Source: LZORAL124-50-18 sp051208045
GTDB lineage: Bacteria; Pseudomonadota; Gammaproteobacteria; Pseudomonadales; Oleiphilaceae
DNA: 64,000 bases
Direction: 5' to 3'
Assembly (NCBI GenBank): GCA_051208045.1
Contig: JBPJFY010000004.1
Span: 62,001 to 126,000 of the forward strand
This document shows, piece after piece, positions 43,543 through 51,870 of the stretch. The stretch's first letter is position 1. The number at the start of each line of letters is the position of its first letter. The position numbers and the translations under genes are program-made. Under the pieces are notes generated by a model. It worked only from the letters and a program-made list of their open reading frames with translations, made no database searches and was not told the DNA's origin.

Positions 43543-45606
43543 ATGAGTATTGACTTTTCCACCCTGAGCCACACCACCGGCGCGGTTGCTTATTTTCTAG
43601 TTTCTCTCGTTATTTTCCGGGGATACCTGAGGAGAACGATCGACCGAGCCCTTCTCATCGCGTGCGCACTCTCCTGCACCTGGCTGGGCATGATCGCGCT
43701 GCAGGCCAACTTTGGCCTACCCTCCTTTGAAATTCGTTATTCCACGGAAATTCTCAGGAATCTTGCCTGGGCCTTTGTTCTCATCAGTATCGTCGTGTTT
43801 AAACACAAAGAAAATGCAGAAACACGGGGGTTGTTCCATAACATAAAAATCGGCGTGGTTATCTTTTACCTCGCGATATTTGCTGTGTTGATTCTCGAAG
43901 CATTTACATCAGCCGACTTTTTAACCGGAAAAAACCTGCTGGCACTGCAGATCGCCTCTTCCGTTCTCGGATTAATCCTGGTGGAACAGGCATGGCGCAA
44001 TGCCTCGTCTTATGGCCGAACCAATGTGCGTTATCTGTTTATCGCAATCGGGGGGATGTTTGCCTACGATTTTTTCCTCTACAGTGACGCGCTGCTGTTT
44101 GGTGCGATCAACGGCGCATTCTGGGATGCTCGCGGTGCGGTAAATACCTTGATTAGCCCGCTGATCGCGGTCACCATGGTCAATTCACGCAAGCAGCCGG
44201 TCTCAGTCCAGGTGTCACGCCAGATGGTATTCCACACCGGTACGTTATTCATCGCTGGTGTCTATCTCCTCGTCATTTCAACGGGTGGATATTATATCAA
44301 AGCCTTTGGCGGAACCTGGGGAGAAGCGTTGCGTGCGATCTTTTTCTCAGCGTCACTGATGATCATGATGGTACTCATCAGCTCAACGACGGTTCGTGCC
44401 AGGTTCATGCTTTTTATCAGCAAAAATTTCTTCGACTACAAATACGACTATCGCGAAGAGTGGTTAAAAAGCATCAATTTATTGATGGATACCAGCAACC
44501 AAAGCCCCTTGGTCCAGCGCGTCATATTTGTCTTGGCCTCGCTGGTGGAAAGCAACCGAGGTGCACTCTGGCTGGCCGATGAATCGGGCAATCTGACCGC
44601 TGAAAGCTACTTGAATATAAAGCCAATACGCCACACTCAACTCGAGAATTCGGAAGAGATCGTTGAGTTTTTTAAAGTCAGCAACTGGATTATCGATTTA
44701 AAACAGTACAAAGCGGACCCAACAAAGTACAACTATCTGGACATTCCTGAATGCATCCACCGGCTGGAATCCCCTTGGCTGATTATTCCTTTGTACAACC
44801 AAGGTTCACTTTTTGGATTTGTGGTGGTCGGTGAACCCGTTGCCCATGTTGAGCTCAATTGGGAAAACTTCGACATTATCAAAGTAGCTGCCAATCAAAC
44901 TTGCAGTTTCCTGGCGCAAAGCATTTCTCAGGACAAACTCGCACAAGCCAAGCAATTTGAGGCAGTCAATCGCACCTCAGCCTTCATGGTTCACGACTTG
45001 AAAACGATCATAGCGCAGCTGTCGCTGCTCACAAAAAACGCACACAAGTTCAAAAGCAATCCGGATTTTATCGAAGATATGATCAAAACCACGGAGCATA
45101 CCGTCGATAAAATGCACCATCTGCTGCAACAGATTCGGAATCCTTCTTTGCAGCAAAACCTGAAAAGTGTCGAGTTGAGAGCACTTCTGACCAAATTAAC
45201 GGAACATCACCAAAAAGGTAAACCTGCGCCGACATTCACGACGGAAGAGCAACGGGCCAACGTTCTTGCAGATGAGGAGCAATTGTTCACGGTGATCGGT
45301 CATATCATCCAGAATGCGCAGGATGCAACGCCCAAAGATGGCGAGGTAACCATCAGCCTGAAGAAGAGCAAGGGTGTCGCCTACATATTCGTTCAGGACA
45401 GCGGTTCCGGAATGAGTGAAGAATTCATGAAAAATCAGTTATTTAAACCCTTTGTGAGTACAAAAGGATTAACCGGTATGGGTATCGGCGCTTATCAGAG
45501 CCGCGAATACCTTAAAAAGCTGGGCGGAAACATTGAGGTCACCAGCCAGGAGTCCATTGGTACCTGCTTTACTCTGCACATCCCTCTTGAGCATGGCACA
45601 AAATAA
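43543..45606 (+). CDS. prsK: XrtA/PEP-CTERM system histidine kinase PrsK
   Basis: A 687-residue sensor kinase. The N-terminal third is polytopic (about eight to nine helices to residue 290). A GAF-like region (about 310-470) follows, then a phosphoacceptor segment FMVHDLKTIIAQLSLL with the His at about 484, and an HATPase domain (VIGHIIQNAQDATPKDG, DSGSGMSEEFM, GMGIGAYQSREYLKKLGG). That order and the neighbouring prsR match the PrsK family known from exosortase A organisms. It should sense an envelope signal and phosphorylate PrsR. Confidence 0.95.
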   Translation: MSIDFSTLSHTTGAVAYFLVSLVIFRGYLRRTIDRALLIACALSCTWLGMIALQANFGLPSFEIRYSTEILRNLAWAFVLISIVVFKHKENAETRGLFHNIKIGVVIFYLAIFAVLILEAFTSADFLTGKNLLALQIASSVLGLILVEQAWRNASSYGRTNVRYLFIAIGGMFAYDFFLYSDALLFGAINGAFWDARGAVNTLISPLIAVTMVNSRKQPVSVQVSRQMVFHTGTLFIAGVYLLVISTGGYYIKAFGGTWGEALRAIFFSASLMIMMVLISSTTVRARFMLFISKNFFDYKYDYREEWLKSINLLMDTSNQSPLVQRVIFVLASLVESNRGALWLADESGNLTAESYLNIKPIRHTQLENSEEIVEFFKVSNWIIDLKQYKADPTKYNYLDIPECIHRLESPWLIIPLYNQGSLFGFVVVGEPVAHVELNWENFDIIKVAANQTCSFLAQSISQDKLAQAKQFEAVNRTSAFMVHDLKTIIAQLSLLTKNAHKFKSNPDFIEDMIKTTEHTVDKMHHLLQQIRNPSLQQNLKSVELRALLTKLTEHHQKGKPAPTFTTEEQRANVLADEEQLFTVIGHIIQNAQDATPKDGEVTISLKKSKGVAYIFVQDSGSGMSEEFMKNQLFKPFVSTKGLTGMGIGAYQSREYLKKLGGNIEVTSQESIGTCFTLHIPLEHGTK

Positions 45607-45688
45607 ACGCTAAACTACCCAAGGCTCATTTCGCCAGGTATTTTTTTTACCCATTCACCGTAAAAACAGACATTGCCAGGAACCTTTC

Positions 45689-47041
45689 GTGACCAAAAAA
45701 CTACTCATCGTTGAAGATGATCCAGGATTGCAGAGCCAGATGCGTTGGTGTTTCGAAGATGTGGAGGTGCATATGGCAGACGACTGCGACTCAGCGCTGG
45801 CCATTCTGCGACGCGTCGAGCCGAGTGTTGTTACTTTGGATCTGGGTCTTCCGCCCGACCCTGGCGGATCTGCAGAAGGTTTTCGAACGCTGGAAGAAAT
45901 TCTTAAACTGGCCCCAGATACAAAAGTCATTGTCGTTACCGGACGGGAAGAGAAGGAAAACGCGGTTAAGGCCATTGGACTCGGTGCAACGGATTTTTTT
46001 CAAAAACCCCTCGATGGGGATATTTTGTCCTTTATCGTCAATCGTGCGTTTCGAATTTCCGAACTGGAGAAAGAAAATCGAGAGTTAAGCGAATATCAAT
46101 CCAACTCCAAAATCAAGGGTATAATCGCAGCCAGTAGTCAAATGCTCAGCATCTGCCGAACAATAGAGAAAATTGCTCCTGCCGATGTTACGACACTTAT
46201 TCTTGGCGAAACAGGTACAGGAAAAGAAGTGCTCGCTCGCGCTGTTCATGACCTGAGCGGGCGGAAGAAGAAGCCATTTGCAGCAATCAATTGTGCTGCA
46301 ATTCCTGAAAACCTGCTGGAAAGCGAGTTGTTCGGCTATGAAAAAGGAGCTTTTACGGGAGCAACCACCACGAAAAAGGGAAAAATCGAACTGGCAGACG
46401 GGGGCACACTGTTTCTCGATGAAATCGGTGACATGCCGATGCCCCTCCAGGCCAAGCTTCTGCGTTTTCTTCAGGAACGAGTGATCGAACGGGTGGGTGG
46501 CGTCAAGGAAATTCCCGTGGATGTGCGTGTTGTCTGCGCAACGCATCGCAACGTCCAGGAATTAATCAGCAGCGGTGAGTTCCGGGAGGATCTTTATTAC
46601 CGCGTCAGTGAAATCACCCTCAACGTCCCCCCTTTGCGAGACCGTGAAGGTGATGCACTGGTGGTTGCGCAAGCACTCCTGAAATCTTCCGCCAAACAGC
46701 TTGATCGCGGCTCCCTCATCTTCTCAGATGATGCCATGGGCGCAATACAAAGCTATGCCTGGCCGGGAAATGTCCGGGAAATGATCAACAAGGTACGACG
46801 CGCAGTCATCATGAGCGAAGGAAAAAAAGTGACAGCGGAGGACATGGAACTGGAATGCAATAATCAGGAAGTGGAGGACATCTTCAACCTCCGGCAAGTG
46901 CGGGAACAAGCGGAAAAGAAAGCGATTCTCCAAGCCTTACAGAGCAGTGATTTCAACATGACCAGAGCAGCCAAGTTGCTCGGGGTGACACGTCCCACGC
47001 TCTATAGCCTCACAGATAAATATAATATGAATATTCAGTAA
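45689..47041 (+). CDS. prsR: PEP-CTERM box sigma-54 response regulator PrsR
   Basis: A 450-residue activator of the NtrC class, starting at a GTG after an AGGAA ribosome site. It has a receiver domain (LIVEDDPG, phosphoacceptor Asp51, Lys in DFFQKPLDG), an AAA+ domain with Walker A GETGTGKE (173-180) and the sigma-54 contact loop GAFTGA (220-225), and a C-terminal Fis-type helix-turn-helix (MTRAAKLLGVTRPTLYSLTDKY). It should activate sigma-54 promoters; two good candidates are at 57201 and 61408. It lies 82 bases after prsK. Confidence 0.96.
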   Translation: MTKKLLIVEDDPGLQSQMRWCFEDVEVHMADDCDSALAILRRVEPSVVTLDLGLPPDPGGSAEGFRTLEEILKLAPDTKVIVVTGREEKENAVKAIGLGATDFFQKPLDGDILSFIVNRAFRISELEKENRELSEYQSNSKIKGIIAASSQMLSICRTIEKIAPADVTTLILGETGTGKEVLARAVHDLSGRKKKPFAAINCAAIPENLLESELFGYEKGAFTGATTTKKGKIELADGGTLFLDEIGDMPMPLQAKLLRFLQERVIERVGGVKEIPVDVRVVCATHRNVQELISSGEFREDLYYRVSEITLNVPPLRDREGDALVVAQALLKSSAKQLDRGSLIFSDDAMGAIQSYAWPGNVREMINKVRRAVIMSEGKKVTAEDMELECNNQEVEDIFNLRQVREQAEKKAILQALQSSDFNMTRAAKLLGVTRPTLYSLTDKYNMNIQ

Positions 47042-47115
47042 ATGGTCTATAGTCATTAGTAACGGTTCGTGACCTGACGTTAGGTAGCATTGATGATTGT
47101 GAAGGCAGCGTTACA

Positions 47116-47979
47116 ATGAGTGTAAGCGGCAAAGTTGGTGTAAACGATTATATCGACCAGGCGAAGGAGCTTTTTGCGCTCCCGGAAACAGCAATCCGTC
47201 TGCAAGAGCTGCTGAATGATGATCGGTCCTCACTCTCCGATGTAGCCGATGTGGTGTCCATCGACCCTAACCTGACTTCAATGCTTCTCAAGGTCGCCAA
47301 CAGTGCCTTCTATAATTTCCCGTCCTCAATAGACACCGTATCACGGGCAATTAATGTCATTGGCTCTGAAGCGGTGTTCAACCTTGCACTGGCGAGTTCC
47401 GCAGTGGACTGCTTTCAGAACACACCGAAAGACGTCATCGATTTAGAGTTATTCTGGCGTCACAGTGTCGATACCGCGCTTATCTGTAAGGAATTAGGCC
47501 AGCAAATCAAAAGTCGAAACAAAGAACGATTGTTTGTGATCGGTCTACTGCACAATCTGGGTGAATTGATTTGCGCCACAGAAACACCCGAACGAGCCAA
47601 AGAATGCACACTTATCTCAGAAAGCGTTGCTCCCTGGGCATTGCAAAAGGAGGTACTGGGTTTTACTTACGCAGAACTCTCCATGGCACTACTCAAGGCC
47701 TGGAAGCTACCACCCGAGATTTATAATACCGTCGGCCATCAGCATTCCCCGGACGAGTCTTCCTTTCCAGTGGAGGCCGGACTTTTGTTCCTCTCTACCC
47801 GACTCGCTTTCAACCTTTCTCTCAATCATCAATACGATGGGGATGATCAGTACTCCGTAGAGCTGGCGGCCAAACTCGGCTTGACCGCCGATCACATCCA
47901 GGAAGCCATTGAGTACGCGAATCTTGAAGCAATCAACATTCTTTCAATACTTAACCCGTTGGCCGGGGCTATTTTTTAG
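47116..47979 (+). CDS. HDOD domain protein
   Basis: A 287-residue protein consisting of one HDOD domain, with SLSDVADVVSIDPNLTSMLLKVANSAFYNFPSSIDTVSRAINVIGSEAV in the N-terminal half and LFVIGLLHNLGELICATETPERA in the middle. HDOD proteins are related to HD phosphohydrolases but lack most metal ligands, and usually act in signalling. It is 74 bases after prsR and on the same strand, possibly in the same transcript. Its 3' end overlaps the convergent protease gene by 11 bases. Confidence 0.88.
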   Translation: MSVSGKVGVNDYIDQAKELFALPETAIRLQELLNDDRSSLSDVADVVSIDPNLTSMLLKVANSAFYNFPSSIDTVSRAINVIGSEAVFNLALASSAVDCFQNTPKDVIDLELFWRHSVDTALICKELGQQIKSRNKERLFVIGLLHNLGELICATETPERAKECTLISESVAPWALQKEVLGFTYAELSMALLKAWKLPPEIYNTVGHQHSPDESSFPVEAGLLFLSTRLAFNLSLNHQYDGDDQYSVELAAKLGLTADHIQEAIEYANLEAINILSILNPLAGAIF

Positions 47980-48751
47980 GGGCCTCCAGAAGCAAGCTCT
48001 TCAAAGCGCTCACCGGAATGGCGTAAGTAATGCCACTAGGCTTTTCAAGCACGGCTTCTTTCGTTTCTTTCACAAACACCTTGTTTACTATGCCGACAAC
48101 TTCCCCGGTATCGGGCAAATACACCGGACTCCCGCTGTTTCCTGGATACGCAGTGGCATCCAGCTGGTAAACAAAGAAGGGATTTTTCAAGCGTTTCAGC
48201 GCCTTAGCTGTCAGCTGGCTCGCCCGATCAGCGGGTATCACGATGGGCGTGATACTGCTGATAATCCCGGTATGAGTGACAGCGTAAAATCCCAATACAG
48301 CCCCAATCGGGTAACCCGTAAACACGATTTGCTTGCCAATACGCAACTCTGTGCGGTCATCATAAAGCGATAATCCAGGGAGCTTCTTACCTGACGGATT
48401 GGCGTAAGTGAGCAGGGCCAGATCGTTTTTTCTATCCTCAGCAACCACTTTGGCAAAGAACATTTCCTGTCGATCCCCATAGCCGTAAAAAACAGCCAAG
48501 CGTGTGCCCTCGACTTCCTCAATGCCTTCAATCACATGGTAATTTGTAACCACATAACGCCCATCAGCAACAACAAATCCCGTCGCCTTCAGATGAGCGT
48601 TGGGTGCGGCCAACGGATTAAAGCTTCCAACGCCCACCACAGACCGGGATACGCTTTCTATGGTGTCTTCGAGGCTCGTCTGCGCCCTGACGCCAGAAGA
48701 TGCAATAAAAAAGATCAGCAGAATCCAGGTTGTTAATTTCGTTCTCATCAT
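47969..48751 (-). CDS. Trypsin-like serine protease, exported
   Basis: A 260-residue protease. The signal peptide runs from MMRTKLTTWILLIFFIASSGVRA. The catalytic triad is visible: His in VVTNYHVIEG, Asp in RKNDLALLTY and Ser in YPGNSGSPVY. No PDZ domain follows, so it is a short S1C/trypsin-2 type rather than DegP. It likely acts in the periplasm. The frame opens at 48787, but ATG 48751 follows AAGGAT and starts the signal peptide cleanly. It is opposite to the prs genes and overlaps the HDOD gene at its 3' end. Confidence 0.88.
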   Translation of the reverse strand: MMRTKLTTWILLIFFIASSGVRAQTSLEDTIESVSRSVVGVGSFNPLAAPNAHLKATGFVVADGRYVVTNYHVIEGIEEVEGTRLAVFYGYGDRQEMFFAKVVAEDRKNDLALLTYANPSGKKLPGLSLYDDRTELRIGKQIVFTGYPIGAVLGFYAVTHTGIISSITPIVIPADRASQLTAKALKRLKNPFFVYQLDATAYPGNSGSPVYLPDTGEVVGIVNKVFVKETKEAVLEKPSGITYAIPVSALKSLLLEAPKK

Positions 48752-48846
48752 CAATCTATCCTTACTCAAAGCATCTCCCAGAGACATCCACTCGATATAT
48801 CGAATGGACGGACACTCACCGCATTTAATTAAGCCAGTAATGCCTC

Positions 48847-48852
48847 TATAAT
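48847..48852 (+). promoter_or_regulatory. -10 element of the exosortase-associated ligase operon
   Basis: TATAAT lies 59 bases before the ligase start codon; the bases at -35 (TTTAAT, 17-base spacing) are poor, so the promoter may need an activator. It is in the divergent region between the protease and the ligase. Confidence 0.4.
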
Positions 48853-48911
48853 ACGTTACTGTTCAAGAATAAGTTACTGTCTGTGACTGAATCACCGCAA
48901 AAAGGATTTCA

Positions 48912-50516
48912 ATGACTACGTTGCTCCACGACTTGATCAAAACTACAGCCATTCGCACTCCCGAAAATGTAGCACTTACCGACAACAAGCAGAACAGTTG
49001 CAACTACGGCGAGCTGGCTGAACGCGTCACTCAGGTTGCCCGATCACTAAGCAACCTCGGACTTCAACGGAATGATCGGGTGGGTGTTTATTTACCTAAA
49101 TTACTTGAAACCGTGGAATCCTTTTTTGGCACAACAGAAGCAGGCGGCATCTTTGTGCCCATCAACCCATTACTGAAACCCCCTCAAGTTCAGTACATTT
49201 GCGAAGACTGTAATGTTCGAATTTTAGTCACTCAAGCACAACGACTGGCCACATTGCAGGAATCTCTGCGCCAGTGCGCAGACTTACATACCATCATCAC
49301 TATCGGAAAGTTTGATCAGGATAAAATCGGACATATCCATGTGGTCGAATGGGAAACCTTTATTCAGCAGTCCCCAAAGTCAGTCCCGATTCAATGCCAG
49401 CCCACAGACAGTGATATTGCCGCCATTCTCTATACCTCTGGAAGTACGGGAAATCCAAAAGGTGTGATTCTGTCGCATCGCAACATGGTGGTGGGTGCGG
49501 AGAGCGTCGCCCAATACTTATGTAATTCATCGGAAGACAAGATACTGGCCGTACTCCCCTTTAGTTTTGATTATGGATTGAGCCAACTGACCACCGCTTT
49601 TCTGGTGGGCGCACAATGCCATATCATGGATTACCTACTGCCCAATGATATTGTGAAAACAGTACAAAAACATGAGATTACCGGTTTGGCAGCGGTCCCT
49701 CCACTGTGGGCGCAGCTGTGCAAGCTGACCTGGCCCGACGGTGCGGGAAATTCTTTACGCTATTTTACCAACTCCGGCGGTGCCATGCCGGAAGCGACTC
49801 TCGCCAGCTTGCGCAAGATCTTCACAAACGCCAGCCCTTATCTTATGTACGGCCTGACCGAGGCTTTTAGAAGCAGCTACCTCCCGCCGGAACAAGTGGA
49901 CACCCGTCCCACCTCTATGGGTAAAGCAATCCCAAATGCAGAATTGAAGGTGGTGCGCGAAGATGGAACGGAGTGCGCACCAAACGAACCGGGCGAGTTA
50001 GTCCATCTGGGCCCCCTCGTGAGCTTGGGGTATTGGAATGCACCGGAGAAAACTGCAGAAAGATTCAAGCCCGCCCCAGGAGAATTACCACAAATCACCA
50101 CACCGAGAATGTCCGTGTGGTCCGGGGACACGGTGTATAAAGACAATGAAGGCTACCTGTACTTTGTCGCACGAAAAGACGACATGATAAAAACCTCCGG
50201 ATACCGGGTCAGCCCGACAGAAGTGGAAGAAGCTTTGTATACATCAGGGCTGGTCACGGAAGCCGCAGCCATTGGCGTACCCCATAACACATTGGGGCAA
50301 GCGATAGTTGTGTTGGCAACAACGGTCAACAATGCGAGCATGGATGAACCTTTAGACGTCAAGTTGTTGCGTCACTGCAAGCAAACATTGCCCAATTTCA
50401 TGGTGCCAACACAGATCATAGAGCGAGCGTCTCTTCCTCATAATGCCAATGGTAAAATTGATCGCAAAGCGCTTTCCGCCGAATACCAGAATATGTTTGA
50501 TAACGATGTAAAGTAG
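48912..50516 (+). CDS. Acyl-CoA ligase (AMP-forming), exosortase A system-associated
   Basis: A 534-residue adenylate-forming enzyme. Its P-loop is ILYTSGSTGNPKGVILSHRNM; YLMYGLTEAFRSSYLPPE, SGDTVYKDNEGYLYFVARKDDMIKTSGYRVSPTEVEEAL and LPHNANGKIDRKAL are the remaining core motifs. Sequence and the next gene place it in the XrtA-associated family of ligases. In those clusters, ligase, PLP decarboxylase, hydrolases and an acyl carrier protein are thought to make an unknown compound needed alongside exosortase. The actual substrate is not known. Confidence 0.93.
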   Translation: MTTLLHDLIKTTAIRTPENVALTDNKQNSCNYGELAERVTQVARSLSNLGLQRNDRVGVYLPKLLETVESFFGTTEAGGIFVPINPLLKPPQVQYICEDCNVRILVTQAQRLATLQESLRQCADLHTIITIGKFDQDKIGHIHVVEWETFIQQSPKSVPIQCQPTDSDIAAILYTSGSTGNPKGVILSHRNMVVGAESVAQYLCNSSEDKILAVLPFSFDYGLSQLTTAFLVGAQCHIMDYLLPNDIVKTVQKHEITGLAAVPPLWAQLCKLTWPDGAGNSLRYFTNSGGAMPEATLASLRKIFTNASPYLMYGLTEAFRSSYLPPEQVDTRPTSMGKAIPNAELKVVREDGTECAPNEPGELVHLGPLVSLGYWNAPEKTAERFKPAPGELPQITTPRMSVWSGDTVYKDNEGYLYFVARKDDMIKTSGYRVSPTEVEEALYTSGLVTEAAAIGVPHNTLGQAIVVLATTVNNASMDEPLDVKLLRHCKQTLPNFMVPTQIIERASLPHNANGKIDRKALSAEYQNMFDNDVK

Positions 50517-50535
50517 CTGTCGCCAGGACGGAATT

Positions 50536-51783
50536 ATGCAAAAAGTTAAATCCGCGCTCCATGCAGACATGGATCAATTTCATCAGGAATCCGGTCAACT
50601 GATTCTCGGACACTATAACACCCGCGAATTATGGGAGTTGGCCGGTCACGTTCCTTTTTATGCCTACAGCAAAACCGTCATTGACCAAAAAATCAGGCAT
50701 TTCCGCGAGCATATCCCCGCCGAGATAGCGCTTCACTATGCCATCAAGGCTAATCCCCTCCCTGTCGTCGTAAGCCACATTGCACCGCAGGTGAGCGGGC
50801 TGGATGTCGCCTCACTCAAAGAGCTACGTGTCGCCTTGAGCTCAGGTATGAGCGCCGAACATATCAGCTTTGCCGGGCCAGCTAAATCAGATGCAGACCT
50901 GCGAGGCGCCGTAGCAACCGGGGTAACGCTCAATATTGAATCATTTAATGAGCTCAAACGCATCAGCAGCATCGCTTCGGAGCTCAATAAACGAGCCAAC
51001 GTTGCAATTCGGGTTAATCCGGATTTCGAGTTGAAGTCTTCGGGAATGAAAATGGGGGGTGGACCAAAGCAGTTTGGTGTTGATGCGGAACTAGTACCGG
51101 AATTGATCGCCGGTATAGACACCTCCATCGTGTCACTGAAAGGTCTTCATATTTTTTCCGGCTCTCAAAACTTGAAGTCGGAAGCAATCATTGACGCGCA
51201 CAACAAAACATTTGAACTGGCAGAAAGAATCAGACTCGCATCGGGCACATCCTTCACTAAACTCAATATTGGCGGAGGATTTGGCATCCCTTACTTCCCG
51301 GGCGAACAAAAGCTCGACTTGTCGGAGATTGGAACAAATCTCAATAGACTTCTCCACACCTACGCTGACCTCACCCGCAACTCTCAGCTCATTATCGAGC
51401 TTGGCCGTTACCTGGTTGGTGAAGCTGGAATCTACGTGTGCCAAGTCACCGACAAAAAAGTGTCCAGAGGGACAACCTATCTCATGTGTGACGGAGGGTT
51501 GCATCATCATCTATCCAACTCTGGTAATTTTGGCCAAGTGATTCGCAAGAATTATCCCGTAACAATTCAAAAAGCCAATCCATCCCTGTGCGACGATGAA
51601 AGAGAAGTGGTCACTGCGGTGGGACCCTTATGCACGCCGTTGGACACCCTCGCAGACAAAATGGATCTCCCCAAAGCGACTATTGGGGATTTCCTGGTTG
51701 TATTCCAGAGCGGCGCTTATGGGTACACTGCGAGCCCTCTGAATTTTCTCAGTCATCCCCCACCTGTTGAGTTATTTTTGTGA
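50536..51783 (+). CDS. PLP-dependent decarboxylase, exosortase A system-associated
   Basis: A 415-residue alanine racemase/ornithine-decarboxylase-fold enzyme. The PLP Lys is in IALHYAIKANPLPVVV. A glycine-rich phosphate-binding segment is in KLNIGGGFGIPYFPGEQ, and LIIELGRYLVGEAGIYVCQV, YLMCDGGLHHHLSNSG and VGPLCTPLDTL complete the family pattern close to diaminopimelate decarboxylase. It follows the ligase by 19 bases with an AGGACGGAA ribosome site. The ligase-decarboxylase pair is characteristic of exosortase type 1 loci; the substrate is unknown. Confidence 0.93.
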   Translation: MQKVKSALHADMDQFHQESGQLILGHYNTRELWELAGHVPFYAYSKTVIDQKIRHFREHIPAEIALHYAIKANPLPVVVSHIAPQVSGLDVASLKELRVALSSGMSAEHISFAGPAKSDADLRGAVATGVTLNIESFNELKRISSIASELNKRANVAIRVNPDFELKSSGMKMGGGPKQFGVDAELVPELIAGIDTSIVSLKGLHIFSGSQNLKSEAIIDAHNKTFELAERIRLASGTSFTKLNIGGGFGIPYFPGEQKLDLSEIGTNLNRLLHTYADLTRNSQLIIELGRYLVGEAGIYVCQVTDKKVSRGTTYLMCDGGLHHHLSNSGNFGQVIRKNYPVTIQKANPSLCDDEREVVTAVGPLCTPLDTLADKMDLPKATIGDFLVVFQSGAYGYTASPLNFLSHPPPVELFL

Positions 51784-51870
51784 TTGTGGTCAGATACAGG
51801 CAAACGAGCGTTACTTGTCATTGGACAATAAAACAGATAAAGCACTTGTACTATACATAGGGAACTCACC

